This document shows, one piece after another, positions 1-11,100 of a DNA stretch of 64,000 nucleotides (positions within the stretch are counted from its first letter, which is position 1; each line of letters starts with the position of its first letter). The stretch comes from Gymnogyps californianus (taxonomy: Eukaryota; Chordata; Aves; Accipitriformes; Cathartidae): positions 21,599,332 to 21,663,331 of the forward strand of contig NC_059482.1 in assembly GCF_018139145.2 (NCBI RefSeq), given 5' to 3'. The position numbers and the translations under genes were made by a program. Under the pieces are notes generated by a model that worked only from the letters and a program-made list of their open reading frames with translations, had not been told where the DNA came from and ran no database searches.

Positions 1-1677
1 ATGGGAGGGATGCAGGGAGGGAGCCGATCTGGCTGCTCCTGCCCTTCTCCCAGAGCAGGCGGCATCGCTCGCTCTTCATTGCCCAGGCGCGGCCACGCTG
101 GGAGGCTCCTGTGGCGGTGGCGTGGGTGGAGATGGCTTTCTCTGACAGCGGCTGTGCCCTTCGAGTGAGACGTGCTGCCAAGCTGCACCTTGCTTGCTTT
201 ATTTATTTTTTTTTTCCTTGCTTTATTTATTCTTTTCATTTTTTCCTTTTGACTGAGCACCAGTAATGAGCACTAAGGGATCCCCCGGCCTGGGCAGGGT
301 GCTCCCCATGTGCGCAGGGTGCTCCCTGCCCTGCCAGCTCCTCTCCAAGCACGCCACGGGAGCGGGGATTCGTCCCCAAGGTGCCTTTGGATGTCCCTGC
401 CGTTCGCGGCACCATCTGACTGCCGTGCCTTGCACGGCCCCGGCTCGTCGGTGAGCGTGCTTTTATCTTGCAAAAGGATTTTTTTTTTTTTTTTTTTTTG
501 AGCAGGAGAACACCTTTCACCCCCCATGTTAATATTTTGCTGCTGACCGCCTTTAAAAGCAAATCTGCCATCCCAAAGTGACCTTTTTGCTCTAACTTTT
601 CCCCTACCTCCCCGACGGAGGGTGTCTCCATCCCGGTCCCATGCACCCGCTGCGGGCTGGGGTTGTTGCCCCTCCTGGGCGATCGTGTCCATCCCTGCCT
701 GCAGCAGAGCCCCAAAAATGCCCACGGCCACCTCAGCTCCTTGCCCTGAAACACCCCAAACGGAGCCATCCCCCCACCACCGCTGCCAAATGACCAGCGG
801 CACGGCCTCGGGTTCTGGGTTGCCGCGTCGGCGCTGCGTGGCACAGGACAGCCGATGAAAAGCTGCCAGGCCCGGGGCTCGGCCGGGCGAGTGCGGTTTC
901 TGTCCCGAGGCAGAGGTGGGACCGAGAAACCGCCTTATCTGGCTGGGCCAGCAGAAGACGCGCCCAGGGATCCTGAGCAGCAGCAGAGGTGGTGCTGCCA
1001 GTTGGGTCTCTCTATTTTCGTCCCGTGCAGACATGCATGCCCGCATGGGTCTCTTCTTGCTCTCGCAGCCACCCGAATGCAGCCACGCGCTGGAGCAGCG
1101 ACTGGCGTTTGCGTTCCCATCCTGTGTCCCTGCTCCCCATTCTTTTCTTCTTCACTCCTCGCTGCTGGAGCGCTTGAACGGCTGCGGCCACCCCTGGCGT
1201 GTCCTCTCCGCAAGGAGAAAAGCCCTTGGCCAGGGCAATGCCATGGGGATGGGCTCCACGTCCTACCGGCGGCTCACTGGCACGGGTAGCGAGCGGGGAG
1301 TATTGCTGCTCGCTATCTAATCTTGGCAGCTCCTGGGCAGGGGGAAAGAGCCTCGGTTATCAGGGCCTGATGCTGAGCCAGGGCCGGCCGGGTACAGCCG
1401 CCTTCACCTTGAACCGCCGGCAGGTAGCCGGTGGCACGGGGGCAAGCTCAGCCCCACGTTCGCGGGTAGATGGGGCTGATGTGTGTCTGGCTTTGCTTGT
1501 CTGCGCTGTGCTGGTGCTTGCGGGGAGCTCAGGGCTGCCTGGAGCAAGAATCAGCTACTTGTGGGGCATGGGAAGGGGTCTGCAGCCCAAAATCCTGCAG
1601 CTGCGGCGCAGCTTTGTGCCTGGTACTGGGGTGGTGTGTGGGTCCCGTGGGGGTACAACCGCTGTCTGCTCCCCCAG
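1..1677 (+). other. FA2H: FA2H intron (upstream of first visible exon), no exon found
   Basis: GC-rich sequence with scattered homopolymer tracts (a T run near 481-499). I looked for the preceding FA2H exon, which in human ends in a short KVVDWDK-like sequence, and for the cytochrome b5 HPGG haem motif, and saw neither. The exons for the N-terminal part therefore lie left of the window. The open frames here have no recognisable protein similarity and are what GC-rich DNA gives by chance. The stretch ends in a C-rich tract and the CAG acceptor at 1675-1677. Confidence 0.7.
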
Positions 1678-1820
1678 GACCTGGTGGACTGGCAGAAGCC
1701 CTTGCTGTGGCAGGTGGGCTACCTGGGGGAGAAGTACGACGAGTGGGTGCACCAGCCCGTGGATCGGCCCATCCGCCTCTTCCACTCGGATTTCCTCGAG
1801 TCCCTCTCCAAGACGGCATG
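1678..1820 (+). CDS. FA2H: FA2H coding exon (first in window)
   Basis: Starts in phase 0 after a CCCCAG acceptor and encodes [20 protein letters not shown]..., nearly identical to human FA2H just after the cytochrome b5 domain. It ends with two bases of a Trp codon before a GTGAGC donor. Confidence 0.95.
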
Positions 1821-4800
1821 GTGAGCCCCTGGGGGTCTGCGCCGTGCACCCGGCCGGTGCCTCCATGGGGAGCGGGGGACGGCTCGCCGCCCTGTGGGAT
1901 GCTCCCTCTGACATCTCCCTCTGTCCCGTAGGTATGTGGTGTTCATGGTGTGGACTCCCGTGGTGCTCTATCTCAGCTGGGTCAGCTACACCTCCCTCGC
2001 CCAGGGCAACACCAGGCTCTTCTCCTCCTTCACCACAGGTACGAGTAGCGGCAAAGCCTTTGGGCTCAGCTTGCTGCCTCCCCTCCAGGTCCAGGGGCAG
2101 GACAGCCATGGGCGGGGGGAGACCTCTGCGTCCCTTCCCCATCCCTCCTTCCGTGCATGCTCAGCATGAGCCTCATGCAAGAGCAGCGGGTGAGCCCCTG
2201 TCCCCGCGGCCACCGGCATGTCCCCCGCACGAAGCCGCCTGCGCTGCTTTAAAGCCTGAGCTCGCCCCCCTCCATCCCCTCCTCTCGCCCAGATGATTCG
2301 GTCCCCCTGGGGGATCGAGGGAGGCACGGAGCCTGCTGGCCCAGGGTGCAGCCTGCTCCCTCTCGCCTCCCTTCCCTCCATCCCCGAAAGCGAGCCCCGC
2401 CGGTGCTGCGGTGCGTGCCACCTCCCGCTGACGCCCACCCCGGGCCGCGGCTGAATGCCGGCATGGCGGGCGAACAAACCCGGCTCTCAGTGCCGCCGGC
2501 GTCGCACAGTGCGGGGCTTGTTTGCCCGAAGCGCCTGCCCTTGAATCTCCCACTGTCTGCTCCCCCGGGAACAACAAGCGTGGCCGGGGCAGGCTGTCGT
2601 CTTTGTTGTGCTTTTTTTTCTTTTTTTTTTTTTTTTTTTTTGTGCTGGGCTCCCTATTTTTTTTTTTTTTCCCAAGGTGCCACCCAGTGCCAGCTGTGCC
2701 CGGCTGCGGCACCCGCTGCACCGGCACCCCCCTCCCTTCCTTCTTGCAGCATTCGGCACCTTGCTGCCAAGGATTTGTTTGGGTTGGGTTTTTTTTTCCC
2801 AAAAATGAACAGGTCTGGGGGGAGATCTGAATTCTGCTAGTGAGGACGCAGGGCTGGCAGCCAGCCCCGAAAGGAGGAGGTGGCTGAAAAATGCTCTGCG
2901 GGGGAAAGTGCCCAACAAACCTATTCTTTTTCCCCAAAAATAAAAAAAAAAAAAAACCAAAACCAACGCCAGCAACACTGTTTAACTGTCACGAGTGCTG
3001 CCTGCACAGATACGGTGCCTCCTGCCTTGTTGTGGTGGGCGAAGCAGCTTTGTAAGGACAGGGCTGTTCCTGGAGTGCACGGCCAAGCCCCCGTTGGCAT
3101 CCGGGATGCAGGGGACCCCCCCTCGCCGGCTCCTTGCGGTAGCGAGAAGCCGACTGTTTCTGTAAAGAATGTAAATTAATAGGAATCAAAGGAAAATGTG
3201 GTTTGGAGCGGTGCTTGGGAAGGTAGCTCCCTGGGGAAGCTCAGGGCAGGAGGTGGACGAGAGGTGAGAGGGAGGGAGAGCCGAGCTTCACCCGGATGCC
3301 GACGGGAGGATGGCGATGGATAAGAGCACCCGCGCGTCGCCTGCCCTGCTGACTGCTGCACGTCTCGTTGTGTAGAGTACTCCATCCCCGTCCACAAATA
3401 CTACTTCCCCTTCATCTTCCTCCTGGGGATGTTCCTGTGGTCCCTGCTAGAGTACCTCATCCATCGCTTTGTCTTCCACATGAAGCCACCCGCTAGTAAC
3501 TACTATCTCATCACCCTGCATTTCTTGCTGCATGGGCAGCATCACAAGGTGAGTCGCAGCTTACGCCTCCGCCGGTGCCTGCCGGGCCGTGGGAACGGTG
3601 GCCTTTGCTCAGGCGGAGCCTGTTTGTGCGTGTTCGACGTGACTCGTGGCATCTTCGCCGCAAGCGAGGCCCTTACCTAATACTGGTGAGGGCTGCAAGA
3701 CGGGCTCGGAGGAGCTGGAGTTAAATCTGCAAGCTCCGGTTGGGCGAGGGGGAAGACCAAAAAAGCCATGGGCTCCCTCTAGCTTCGCTGGAGGAAACGT
3801 CCCCGGGGAGCTCGGGGACCTGCCAGCCAAAGCCACCGGCCACCTCGGTGTAGGCGAGGGGCTGTTCTCGCCACCGGGTACATCTTTTGGGGAGGGTTTC
3901 TGGGGGCTGCTTTGGTGTTCGCTTTTCCCGAATGGGCATCCCCAGTGCTTGGCAGGAATGCGCTGGGGGACGTGGGGTGAGCTAGGAGCCGCTGTCCCAC
4001 TGTCCTTCTCCGCTTCCAGTCTCCCTTCGACAGCTCCCGCCTGGTCTTCCCTCCTGTGCCGGCCTCGCTGGTGATCGGCTTCTTCTACGGCGTCCTGCGG
4101 CTCCTGCTGCCCGAGGTGCTGGGGCTCTCGGTGTTCGTCGGGGGGCTCTGCGGCTACGTCGTCTACGACATGATGCACTATTACCTCCACTACGGCTCAC
4201 CGAAAAAAGGCACCTACCTGTACGGCCTGAAGGCTTACCATGTCAAGCACCACTTTGAACACCAAAAATCAGGTAGCACTGTGTTCCCTGTGCGTGCCGG
4301 TGGGGACGAGGGCTGTAGAAGCCCAGCCCCTGCCTGCGTGTGTGTAGCTGATGCTCTGAAATATTTGACGTTTGGGATTAGGGATGGGGAAACCCAAGCG
4401 TCGCTGGGGAAGCGGCGTACGAAGTGCTACAGCCCCATGGGGCACGTTTCTTGGCCCCCACGTTGAGGATGGGGAGCCAGCGTGGGGGCGAAGGCAGCAG
4501 CCCGTCTCGCCGGCGGGCACCAATGCCACCCGGGGATGCCAGGGCGGAGGCAGAGCCCCTGCGGCACCGGGATGTGGGTGCCCGTCCCCACCCGGGGCAG
4601 CATCTCCTCCTGCCGGGAGGCGTTGGCGGGCACAGGGTGAGGCCCCGGGCTTCCCTGGGTCCGCCCCACACCTTCCCCAGCCCGGCGCTTGCTCAACCTG
4701 CCCTTTGCCCGGTTTCCTAGGAGAAAACGCCCCATCCAGATAAGCTATCATCCATGGGGCTGGTGGCGTGGCCCAGCCAGCTCCTCCTGCTCCCTCTGCT

Positions 4801-5031
4801 CTTCCTCCTTGCCCTCGCCTTGCTTTCCTCCCTCCCCGAAACGCGGGCACTCCTCGCTCGCCAGTTAACGTAGAGCAAGCTACACCCTGTCCCCGGCGGC
4901 ATCCCGGTGACGGCGGTGCCGCGGGCTGAGTGCTCTCTCCCCTGCCCGCAGGCTTCGGCATCAGCACCCGCTTCTGGGATTACCCATTCCGGACGCTCAT
5001 CCCCGAGGAGACCTTCGAGAAAGAGGACTGA
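1678..5031 (+). CDS. FA2H: Fatty acid 2-hydroxylase, 3' part (five coding exons)
   Basis: FA2H is an ER membrane di-metal enzyme that puts a 2-hydroxyl on fatty acids destined for ceramide, and so supplies hydroxylated galactolipids for myelin and skin. The five exons join in frame to 251 residues and a TGA stop, matching the human protein from about residue 122 to its end. The sterol-desaturase/hydroxylase histidine clusters are all present: HRFVFH (HX4H) and HGQHH in the third visible exon, and HYYLH and HVKHH in the fourth. Hydrophobic membrane spans lie in the second, third and fourth visible exons. The C-terminal FGIST...WDY...F..L.PE block is conserved, ending in FEKED. The N-terminal cytochrome b5 domain is outside the window. 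All splice sites are GT-AG and there is no frame break. Identification is by remembered similarity to human FA2H. Confidence 0.96.
1932..2038 (+). CDS. FA2H: FA2H coding exon (second in window)
   Basis: Completes the Trp codon and encodes a membrane span ([16 protein letters not shown]) followed by the conserved [13 protein letters not shown] segment. The preceding intron is only 111 bases. The donor is GTACGA. Confidence 0.94.
3376..3548 (+). CDS. FA2H: FA2H coding exon (third in window), HX4H and HXXHH motifs
   Basis: Encodes a second membrane span and two metal-binding clusters: HRFVFH at 3462-3479 and HGQHH at 3531-3545. It ends exactly on a Lys codon before a GTGAGT donor. Confidence 0.96.
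4020..4272 (+). CDS. FA2H: FA2H coding exon (fourth in window), last histidine clusters
   Basis: Encodes the [20 protein letters not shown] region, two further hydrophobic spans, and the HYYLH and HVKHH clusters that complete the di-metal site. Phase 0 start; one base is left over at the GTAGCA donor. Confidence 0.96.
4952..5031 (+). CDS. FA2H: FA2H last coding exon and stop
   Basis: Encodes [20 protein letters not shown] and the short tail FEKED, then TGA. Human FA2H has FGISTKLWDYCFHTLTPEK at the same place, so the last exon is complete. Confidence 0.95.
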
Positions 5032-5840
5032 CGGCCCCGGCGCAGCGCCCAGCTGCTGGCTCCGTCCCTCCTGGGCTGGGGCTGGTATCCCTCCCTAGCC
5101 CTCGGCGAGGCTGGCTGGCCCCTGCCCCCTTCCCGGGGTCTGTGCCACAGCGGTGGCCGCACACCGGAGCATCCCTGTGGTGCGCTGTGGTCCAGCTGTG
5201 GCTCTGCGAAGGGGGACGGGGGGGGTGAGGATGCGGGGAAAGGGGAGGAGGAGGTTGTGGGGCTCCCTGGGGGGCTCCTGCCCGTTCCTCGCCGCCCTCC
5301 CGCTCCAGGCCACGGATGCGCGGGCAGGTCTGCTGCCCGAGAGATGAAGTGCCTGATGCCGCTCTCCCTCCTCCGCCCTGACACCTCGCCGGAGCCCCCC
5401 CCCCCCCCAGCCCCTGGCCCTCCCGGGGCAGCCAACGCGCTGCAGTTAACCCCATCCCCTAACTCGTGCCGAGGGGCTTCCGTATCCCGGGTCCTTCTCC
5501 TGGCCCGATCTCAGCACAGGGTTTTTTTGGCCTGCGGCCCTTGGGGTGGGGATCCCGCAGGCCTGGATTTTGCCTTTTTCTAACCAGTGCACCCGTATCT
5601 CTCTGCCAGATTTATCAAGTTCATGGTTTTTTGTAGACATTGGCTACTTGAAACTCAAACTCCAATGAACAGAATTGCTACGAGATACCTTTTTTTGCTG
5701 ATCCTGTGATTTCCCCCCCCCCCCCAATGTTTACTGCGGATATTTAAAGGTTTGGAATAAAGTTATGTGTAAAACTGTAGACACTACAATTGTAAATAAA
5801 CTGTATATTTTGAAAAATAAAGCCTTTTAAAAAGGGTCTG
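5032..5840 (+). other. FA2H: FA2H 3' UTR
   Basis: About 0.8 kb from the TGA to the expected cleavage region. It is GC-rich at first, with a run of 14 C at 5395-5408, and A/T-rich over the last 250 bases, with a run of 13 C at 5713-5725. The end is set by the poly(A) signals at 5795-5800 and 5816-5821. Confidence 0.8.
5795..5821 (+). terminator. FA2H: FA2H polyadenylation signals
   Basis: Two canonical AATAAA hexamers at 5795-5800 and 5816-5821, with another at 5756-5761. A TG-rich stretch just downstream (5835-5860) fits the GU-rich element, so cleavage probably falls near 5835-5840. Confidence 0.85.
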
Positions 5841-6606
5841 GCTGCATGCGCGTGCAAACGTATCCCTCAGGGCTGCTCCCACGTCCTCCCACCCTCAGTG
5901 CATCTCTTCCCAGGCGCCGATGGCCCTCAGTGCCGCGGTACCTTGTGGTTGCCTTTCTCGGCTCCCCACGCTGATGAAAGCCGTGCCGTGAACCATGGCA
6001 GTGGCGAGGGAGATGATGCTCTTTGCAGGGGGGAACCGCAGCAAACCTGCGTGACGGTAAGCGGAAGCTAGCCGAAGTCACCGCTTGCTTCTCCGAAGTT
6101 GGGCAACGGCATCACGTGCCGCCCCGCGCTTCCCAAAACCAGCATGGCCTTCTGACGAAGCCACCCGCAAAGCTTCCTGCGCTCCCGGCAGAGGTCAAGC
6201 GCTGTTTCCAGCACTGATGCCCTCAGCCTGCTTCCTTTGGTGCCGGGGGGGTCCTGAGGCTGCAGGGACAGGGAAGGGAGCGGAAGGTCCCAAAGCACCA
6301 GCATCCCTCGTGCGGGATGGGTGTGCTCTGGAGGGTCCCGCTGCCTGGTGCAGGAAGCTCAGCAGGGTGCAGAGCTGATGCCGAGGGTGTCACAGTGCCC
6401 TGGGCAAACCTTGCTGCAGCTGGCGGCACAGCAGAAGGGGTTGGGGTGCTCAAAACAGCAGCAAGTGTCAATATGGGGGGCACAGCCTCCCCCATCCCCT
6501 TCTTCCCAATGTGCTTCCCGCGGGCAATTCCGTCTTCCAGCAGGCAAAACCCAGCACAAGGGGGATACAGCCCACCTGGCCCCTTCCTCTGCCACCCCGA
6601 GCAGCT
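5841..6606. other. FA2H-MLKL intergenic spacer
   Basis: No exon, repeat family or conserved frame recognised. The spacer is moderately GC-rich. Only about 0.9 kb separates the FA2H poly(A) site from the proposed MLKL TATA box. Confidence 0.6.
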
Positions 6607-6701
6607 TTCCGGGAATGGGGCGGCATGGGAAACCACGGCAGGTTGCACAATGTCCCTTCCGCTGCCTGCGGGAGCAGCAGCCGGGGAAAGCACCCTATAA
6701 A
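6607..6701 (+). promoter_or_regulatory. MLKL: Proposed MLKL core promoter: GAS/STAT site, C/EBP site, TATA box
   Basis: Three good motif matches lie in one 95-base stretch. TTCCGGGAA at 6607-6615 is a perfect STAT palindrome (TTCCNGGAA). TTGCACAAT at 6643-6651 fits C/EBP. TATAAA at 6696-6701 would put the start near 6726. A possible untranslated exon with a GTAAAT donor follows at once. MLKL is known to be interferon-inducible in mammals, which fits the STAT site. The link to MLKL is by position only, since the coding start is about 0.95 kb downstream. Confidence 0.55.
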
Positions 6702-6726
6702 CTCGCACCCGTGCTGCCGTGCCTCT

Positions 6727-6773
6727 CCAGTCTGCGGAGGCAGCCGAGGCAGGGGCGAGCGAAGCAGGACCAG
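6727..6773 (+). other. MLKL: Possible MLKL untranslated first exon
   Basis: It would start about 25-30 bases after the TATA box and end in CCAG before a GTAAAT donor at 6774. It has no ATG. The acceptor for the next exon cannot be fixed by eye; candidates are the AGs at 7557, 7624 and 7670. Human MLKL also has an untranslated first exon, as far as I recall. Confidence 0.4.
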
Positions 6774-7671
6774 GTAAATCCAGCTGATTTCTCTTAGCAA
6801 GCGGACGAGCTTCTTCCTGGAGAGAGCCTGAAGAGGAAGGGAGAGTGGCTGCAGCTTGTTTCTCGGTGCGTTTCTGTCTTGTTTCCGGCTGGTAGTGCCC
6901 GGCACCCCTCTCTTAGCGCTGGCTGCATCAATAGTGTGGGTGGCTGCTGCTAATTTCCCTGCAACAGGGGCAGTTTTCTGTCCCTGCTGCCTGGATGCGG
7001 GCTGGGGAGCAGGGACCGTCCCTGCGGGGACACTGAGCACATAGAAAGGGTTTGATTTAAAATCTTAAGTGGGCAAGACAGGGCTACGGGGAGAAAATAT
7101 GGAGAAGTCGGGGACGCTGGGGCTGTGAAGGTGTGAAAGCTTTTATTAGATGGGTGACAACAGAGAGAGACGTTGGCTAGAGATGAAAACGGATCTTTAT
7201 GGTCAAAGATGTAGGCTCTGCGGGCAGGACCCCAGGGTGGCGTGGGGCCGGTGCTGGGGAGCGCTGCCCGGGGAAAGCTCCTTGGGTCATTGCTGAGCCT
7301 GCTTGTCTGTGTGTAAGCTCTCTGGGTATGGCTAACACTAAATTAATTTACATAAATCAAACTAAAACATCTCTTGCTAATGCGGAGAGAGATGTGCCAA
7401 TACTGCTGCTACCGATGCCTCTGTTTGCATGTGCCTGCGCCAGTCTGCACAAGCAGCCGCGGTGCCAGGCGAAGCAGAGAAAGCAAAGCAGCCAGAGGAG
7501 ATATAAGGGGCTATAGGAGATCTGGAGGGTGGTGTGCCATGTTAAGGCTGTTCCATAGGGTGGAAGGTGTGGAAGAGCTGCATCCAGTTGATCTCCGAGC
7601 GGTGCCTGAGGCTCACCTCCACCAGACGCCGCCAGCCTACATCCCCAGTGGCCAAGCCCTTTGCTGCAAGC
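6774..7671 (+). other. MLKL: Probable MLKL first intron and 5' leader
   Basis: About 0.9 kb between the proposed first exon and the start codon. Another A/T-rich TATA-like sequence (GATATAAGG, near 7499-7507) could serve as an alternative start site, which would make the leader unspliced. No other feature seen. Confidence 0.45.
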
Positions 7672-8128
7672 ATGGACATCGTGGAGAGGGTCCTCTCCGT
7701 GGCCCAGGCCATCCATGCCCAATTCGAGCAGGTCAAGTGCTGTAAGCACCAGTGCCAGCGCCTTGTGGAGCGCATCCAGATCCTGCTGGAGCCCGTGAGG
7801 ATCCTCAAGGCTCAGCCGCCAAAGCACATCTCCCACCACGAAGAGGAACTGCTGAAGAAGCTGCTCCGGGTGCTGGGGGAAGCCCAGAGACTGGTGATGA
7901 AATACAGCCAGACCAGCTGGATTCAGAAGTTCCTGAGAGCCCGCAGCACTGGCGAGGAGTTCATCTGGGTGAACGAGAGCCTGGAGGACATCGCCCAGGG
8001 GCTCTCACTCCTGCTGCAGGCGGAGCAGAAGCAGGCTTTCCTGGAGGTTTTCCAGGCAAAGACATGTCGCAGGCAGGATGCCGAGGACCTGAGGGATGAC
8101 AGGGCTTTCTTGGACCAGGTGATCGCAA
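7672..8128 (+). CDS. MLKL: MLKL coding exon 1, four-helix bundle
   Basis: 152 codons plus one base, before a GTAAGT donor. Helical, Leu/Gln/Glu-rich sequence containing SLLLQ-EQ, as in human MLKL (LSLLLQVEQ). This is the membrane-acting killer domain. Its frame is intact. Confidence 0.93.
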
Positions 8129-11100
8129 GTAAGTGTGCATTTAGCAAACCTTCTTTCCCTGAGACCGGCGGTTGGCACCTCTCCCCAGCTGCTGCCCAGC
8201 TTTGGCTTGATGGCCATGGCCAAGGAGAGCCAAAGGGACACTTAAACCACGAGAAAAACTAACTGCATCAGTCCTGCACGTTCATCCAGCGGCCCCACCT
8301 CTGCATGTTTCTCTCCCCAGGTACTGAGGAGCCCGAAGACATGGCCAGGGAGATCTACATCGACAGGCAATATATGGAGAGCAAGGTAGACTGGATGCAA
8401 AGCGAGCTGAACAAAGTCGTGCGTGTGATGGAGTGTAAGTCGGCATTGCACCTCTAGGCACCCTGTGCACTGTGTCCTTTCCCCCCGAGCCCTGCCTAAC
8501 GCGTCCGTCTTTCCCTCCCGGCGCATGGTGGGAGCAGGCCTGAAGAAGGTCAACGTTGGTAAAAGAGAAGATATCACCGAGATCGAGCGGGACCACCTCA
8601 CCTTCTACAGGCACCTGCAGGACACCGAGAGCTACGACCTCTACAAGGGCGAGTACCTCAAGTACCCCGTCGCCATCAAAACCTTCAAGAGGCCGCTGAC
8701 AACCGACTCGGCGTGAGTTGTCCTGGGTGGGAGTGACACGGGGCAACGCGGACGGGAGGGTGGCAGAGCGCCATGTCATTACTTGTTCCAGGGATCTCAC
8801 CATGCTGTCCCTTTCTGCAGGAAGGTGAGAGACATCTTCGAGAAGGAGGTTCAGACCCTGAAGAAGTTTGAGTCTCCAAACATCCTGCGCATGTACGGGA
8901 TCTGCATTGAGGAGAAAGGTAGGGGGTGTCACATTAATGTCACCCTTTCCCTCCCCTGCCTGTCCCCAGCGCTAGCTGGTGGCAGACAGTTTGTCGTGGT
9001 CCCCTCCCAAGAGGTGGCACAGGGCAGGATGCTCAAGGTTTTGCCTTGCAGATGGGAGCCCCTGCTTCTCCATCGTCATGGAGTACTGTAAGCACGGGAC
9101 GCTGCGGGATGTGCTGACCAAGCAACAGCATCTCTCCTGGGATGTCCGCATTCGGATGGCCCTGGGAGCCGCCAGAGGCCTTTACAGGTGAGCTCCTGCA
9201 TAAATGGATAAGTCCACCTGACAATCCACAAGCCGTGCTCAGCTTGCTGGTATTTCTCAGTAAGCGGTGGTATCCTGTTAGACACTGTTTCCACCACCTT
9301 GGGACACTGGGATGGGAGGCTGGTGAAGAGGTATGCGGTGGGTTTGGATGCAGTAACGCCCGTCTCCCCTGGTCACTGGCCCCTACATGTGGCTTCAAGC
9401 CTGCAAAGCCCTGGAAGGGAGAAACCCCCTTCCTCGCACCCACAGGGCAGCTTCAGGAGCACCCTACAGCACAGCCAGTTCTCCTTACAGGTCCTGCTCA
9501 CCCGCAAGGCTCGTTATTTTGCCCACAGTGGCTCTTTCAGCACCTGCTGGAAAGGTTGGCTGGGCAGGGTTGGTCCACCAAGACAGGCAGAGAGCTGCTG
9601 GCTTCTCTGGGTGCATGTCAGTCCATCCCCTACACAGCAGGAGGGAGCCCGGAGGTGGAGATGGGTCCATAGTCAGCACGTGTTGCCCTTGGTTCTGTCC
9701 GGCTGCAGGGTGCACCAGACAGAGGAGAAGTCCCGACTCCACGGCTGCATCTGCAGTAGCAAGTTCCTGGTGGCTGGGGATTACTGCGTGAAGGTAAGGC
9801 GCACGCTTGGAGAAGCTTTTGGGAGTTTTGCATGTTTTTGTGGATGTCTCTCCCCACCAACACCGAAGGGAATTATGATGGTCCAGAATAAAACCTGGGG
9901 TAGAGCCATCTCCCCTGTCACCTTAGACACTTACGTCTCAGTTCATCATTATCTCTGTTTTATCATCAGCAAAGTAAGCGTTTCTGAGCCATCCACCCTG
10001 GGATGAGCTGAAGCTAGGGCAATTCACCGGCCTCCACCTGTGGTTTTGCTTGCAGAAAGAGCCACGTGCCATGCAGCACACGTGGCTGCATGCCAGCCTT
10101 TGCTGCCCAGGGCACCTCGCTCTGTTTTCTCCGTCTCGGGGCAGTTCCCAGCCATGCCACAGGTTTCTGCAGACTGCGTTTCTACCACTTCTCTCTTTTT
10201 CTCTCTCTCATTCTTTCAATCAGCTGTCGGGATTTGAGCTGTGTGAAACAGAATCATCCATCAAGAGGAAACACAAGAAAAACTGGAAACAAGTCTCTAT
10301 GTTGGCTTACGTCGCCCCTGAGAACATGAAAGATAGCAACTACCCCTACAAGAGGCCCTGTGAAATATACAGGTGTGTCTGTCCCTCCTGGGAGAGATGC
10401 CCGTAAGCAGGCAGATGTCTGGCAGAGTGGCTGTTGAGCTATGGAAGAAGGCCAGGTTTAATCAGACACATAAGCAGCCATTCGCTGTTGGCAAAGCCCA
10501 ACAGTCCCCTCCATTAGAAGGGAGGACAACATGGTGGGATGAATGCTGAGTCTCTTGCTTGTCTCCTTCCAGCTTCGGGATCGTGCTGTGGGAGATTGCG
10601 ACCTCCAAAATCCCATTTGAAGGTGAGACAGAAGTGTCTGGTCCTCTGTGTAAAAGCCACGCGGCCCAGCGCGGCTGCTGTCTGGCGTTGGATGCTCCCT
10701 GCTCCTTCCCGGAGCATCCCGCGGTGTGTGAGTGCCAGTGGCAGTGCCTGGTGTACCTGGCTCTGCACAACGGCTTCATAGCTTCTCCTGGGACTCCAAT
10801 ACAGTAAAGCATTTCAGCAACATGCTTAAACCACAAACATGCAAGTAATTTTTGTCTCTATTTGGTGTTCCTGTGCATTGAAGCATAAACACATCTCCTT
10901 GCTCCACTGGAGTCCAACGGCGTCATGCCAAATACCGGGGGGCTGATTGCAGACATAGTTTGGGTGGCTTCTCTGCTGGCTTCTCCATGCCATAGGCTGC
11001 AAGAAGGCTCTTGGCATGGCTTTGCACTGGGTTTCCTCTCCAGCACCCTCCTGTGGCGGCAGAGCTCCGTTCTGACGCTCCGTTTGCGTGCGTATTGTTT

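Larger units (their letters stand above)
1821..4951 (+). other. FA2H: FA2H introns between the visible exons
   Basis: Introns of 111, 1337, 471 and 679 bases. The long one contains two T runs (about 2618-2641 and 2656-2670) and an A run near 2942. Nothing else is recognisable. The GC-rich content produces several long but meaningless open frames on both strands. Confidence 0.7.

Noticed and set aside
1199..2296. A 365-codon open frame over the FA2H region
   Set aside because: It runs through FA2H exons in the wrong frame and shows no known domain; long chance frames are expected in GC-rich DNA.
7567..7671. In-frame extension of MLKL upstream of the ATG at 7672
   Set aside because: The extension would need a GTG start; there is no ATG in that frame, and the ATG at 7672 has a good context and aligns with the human start.
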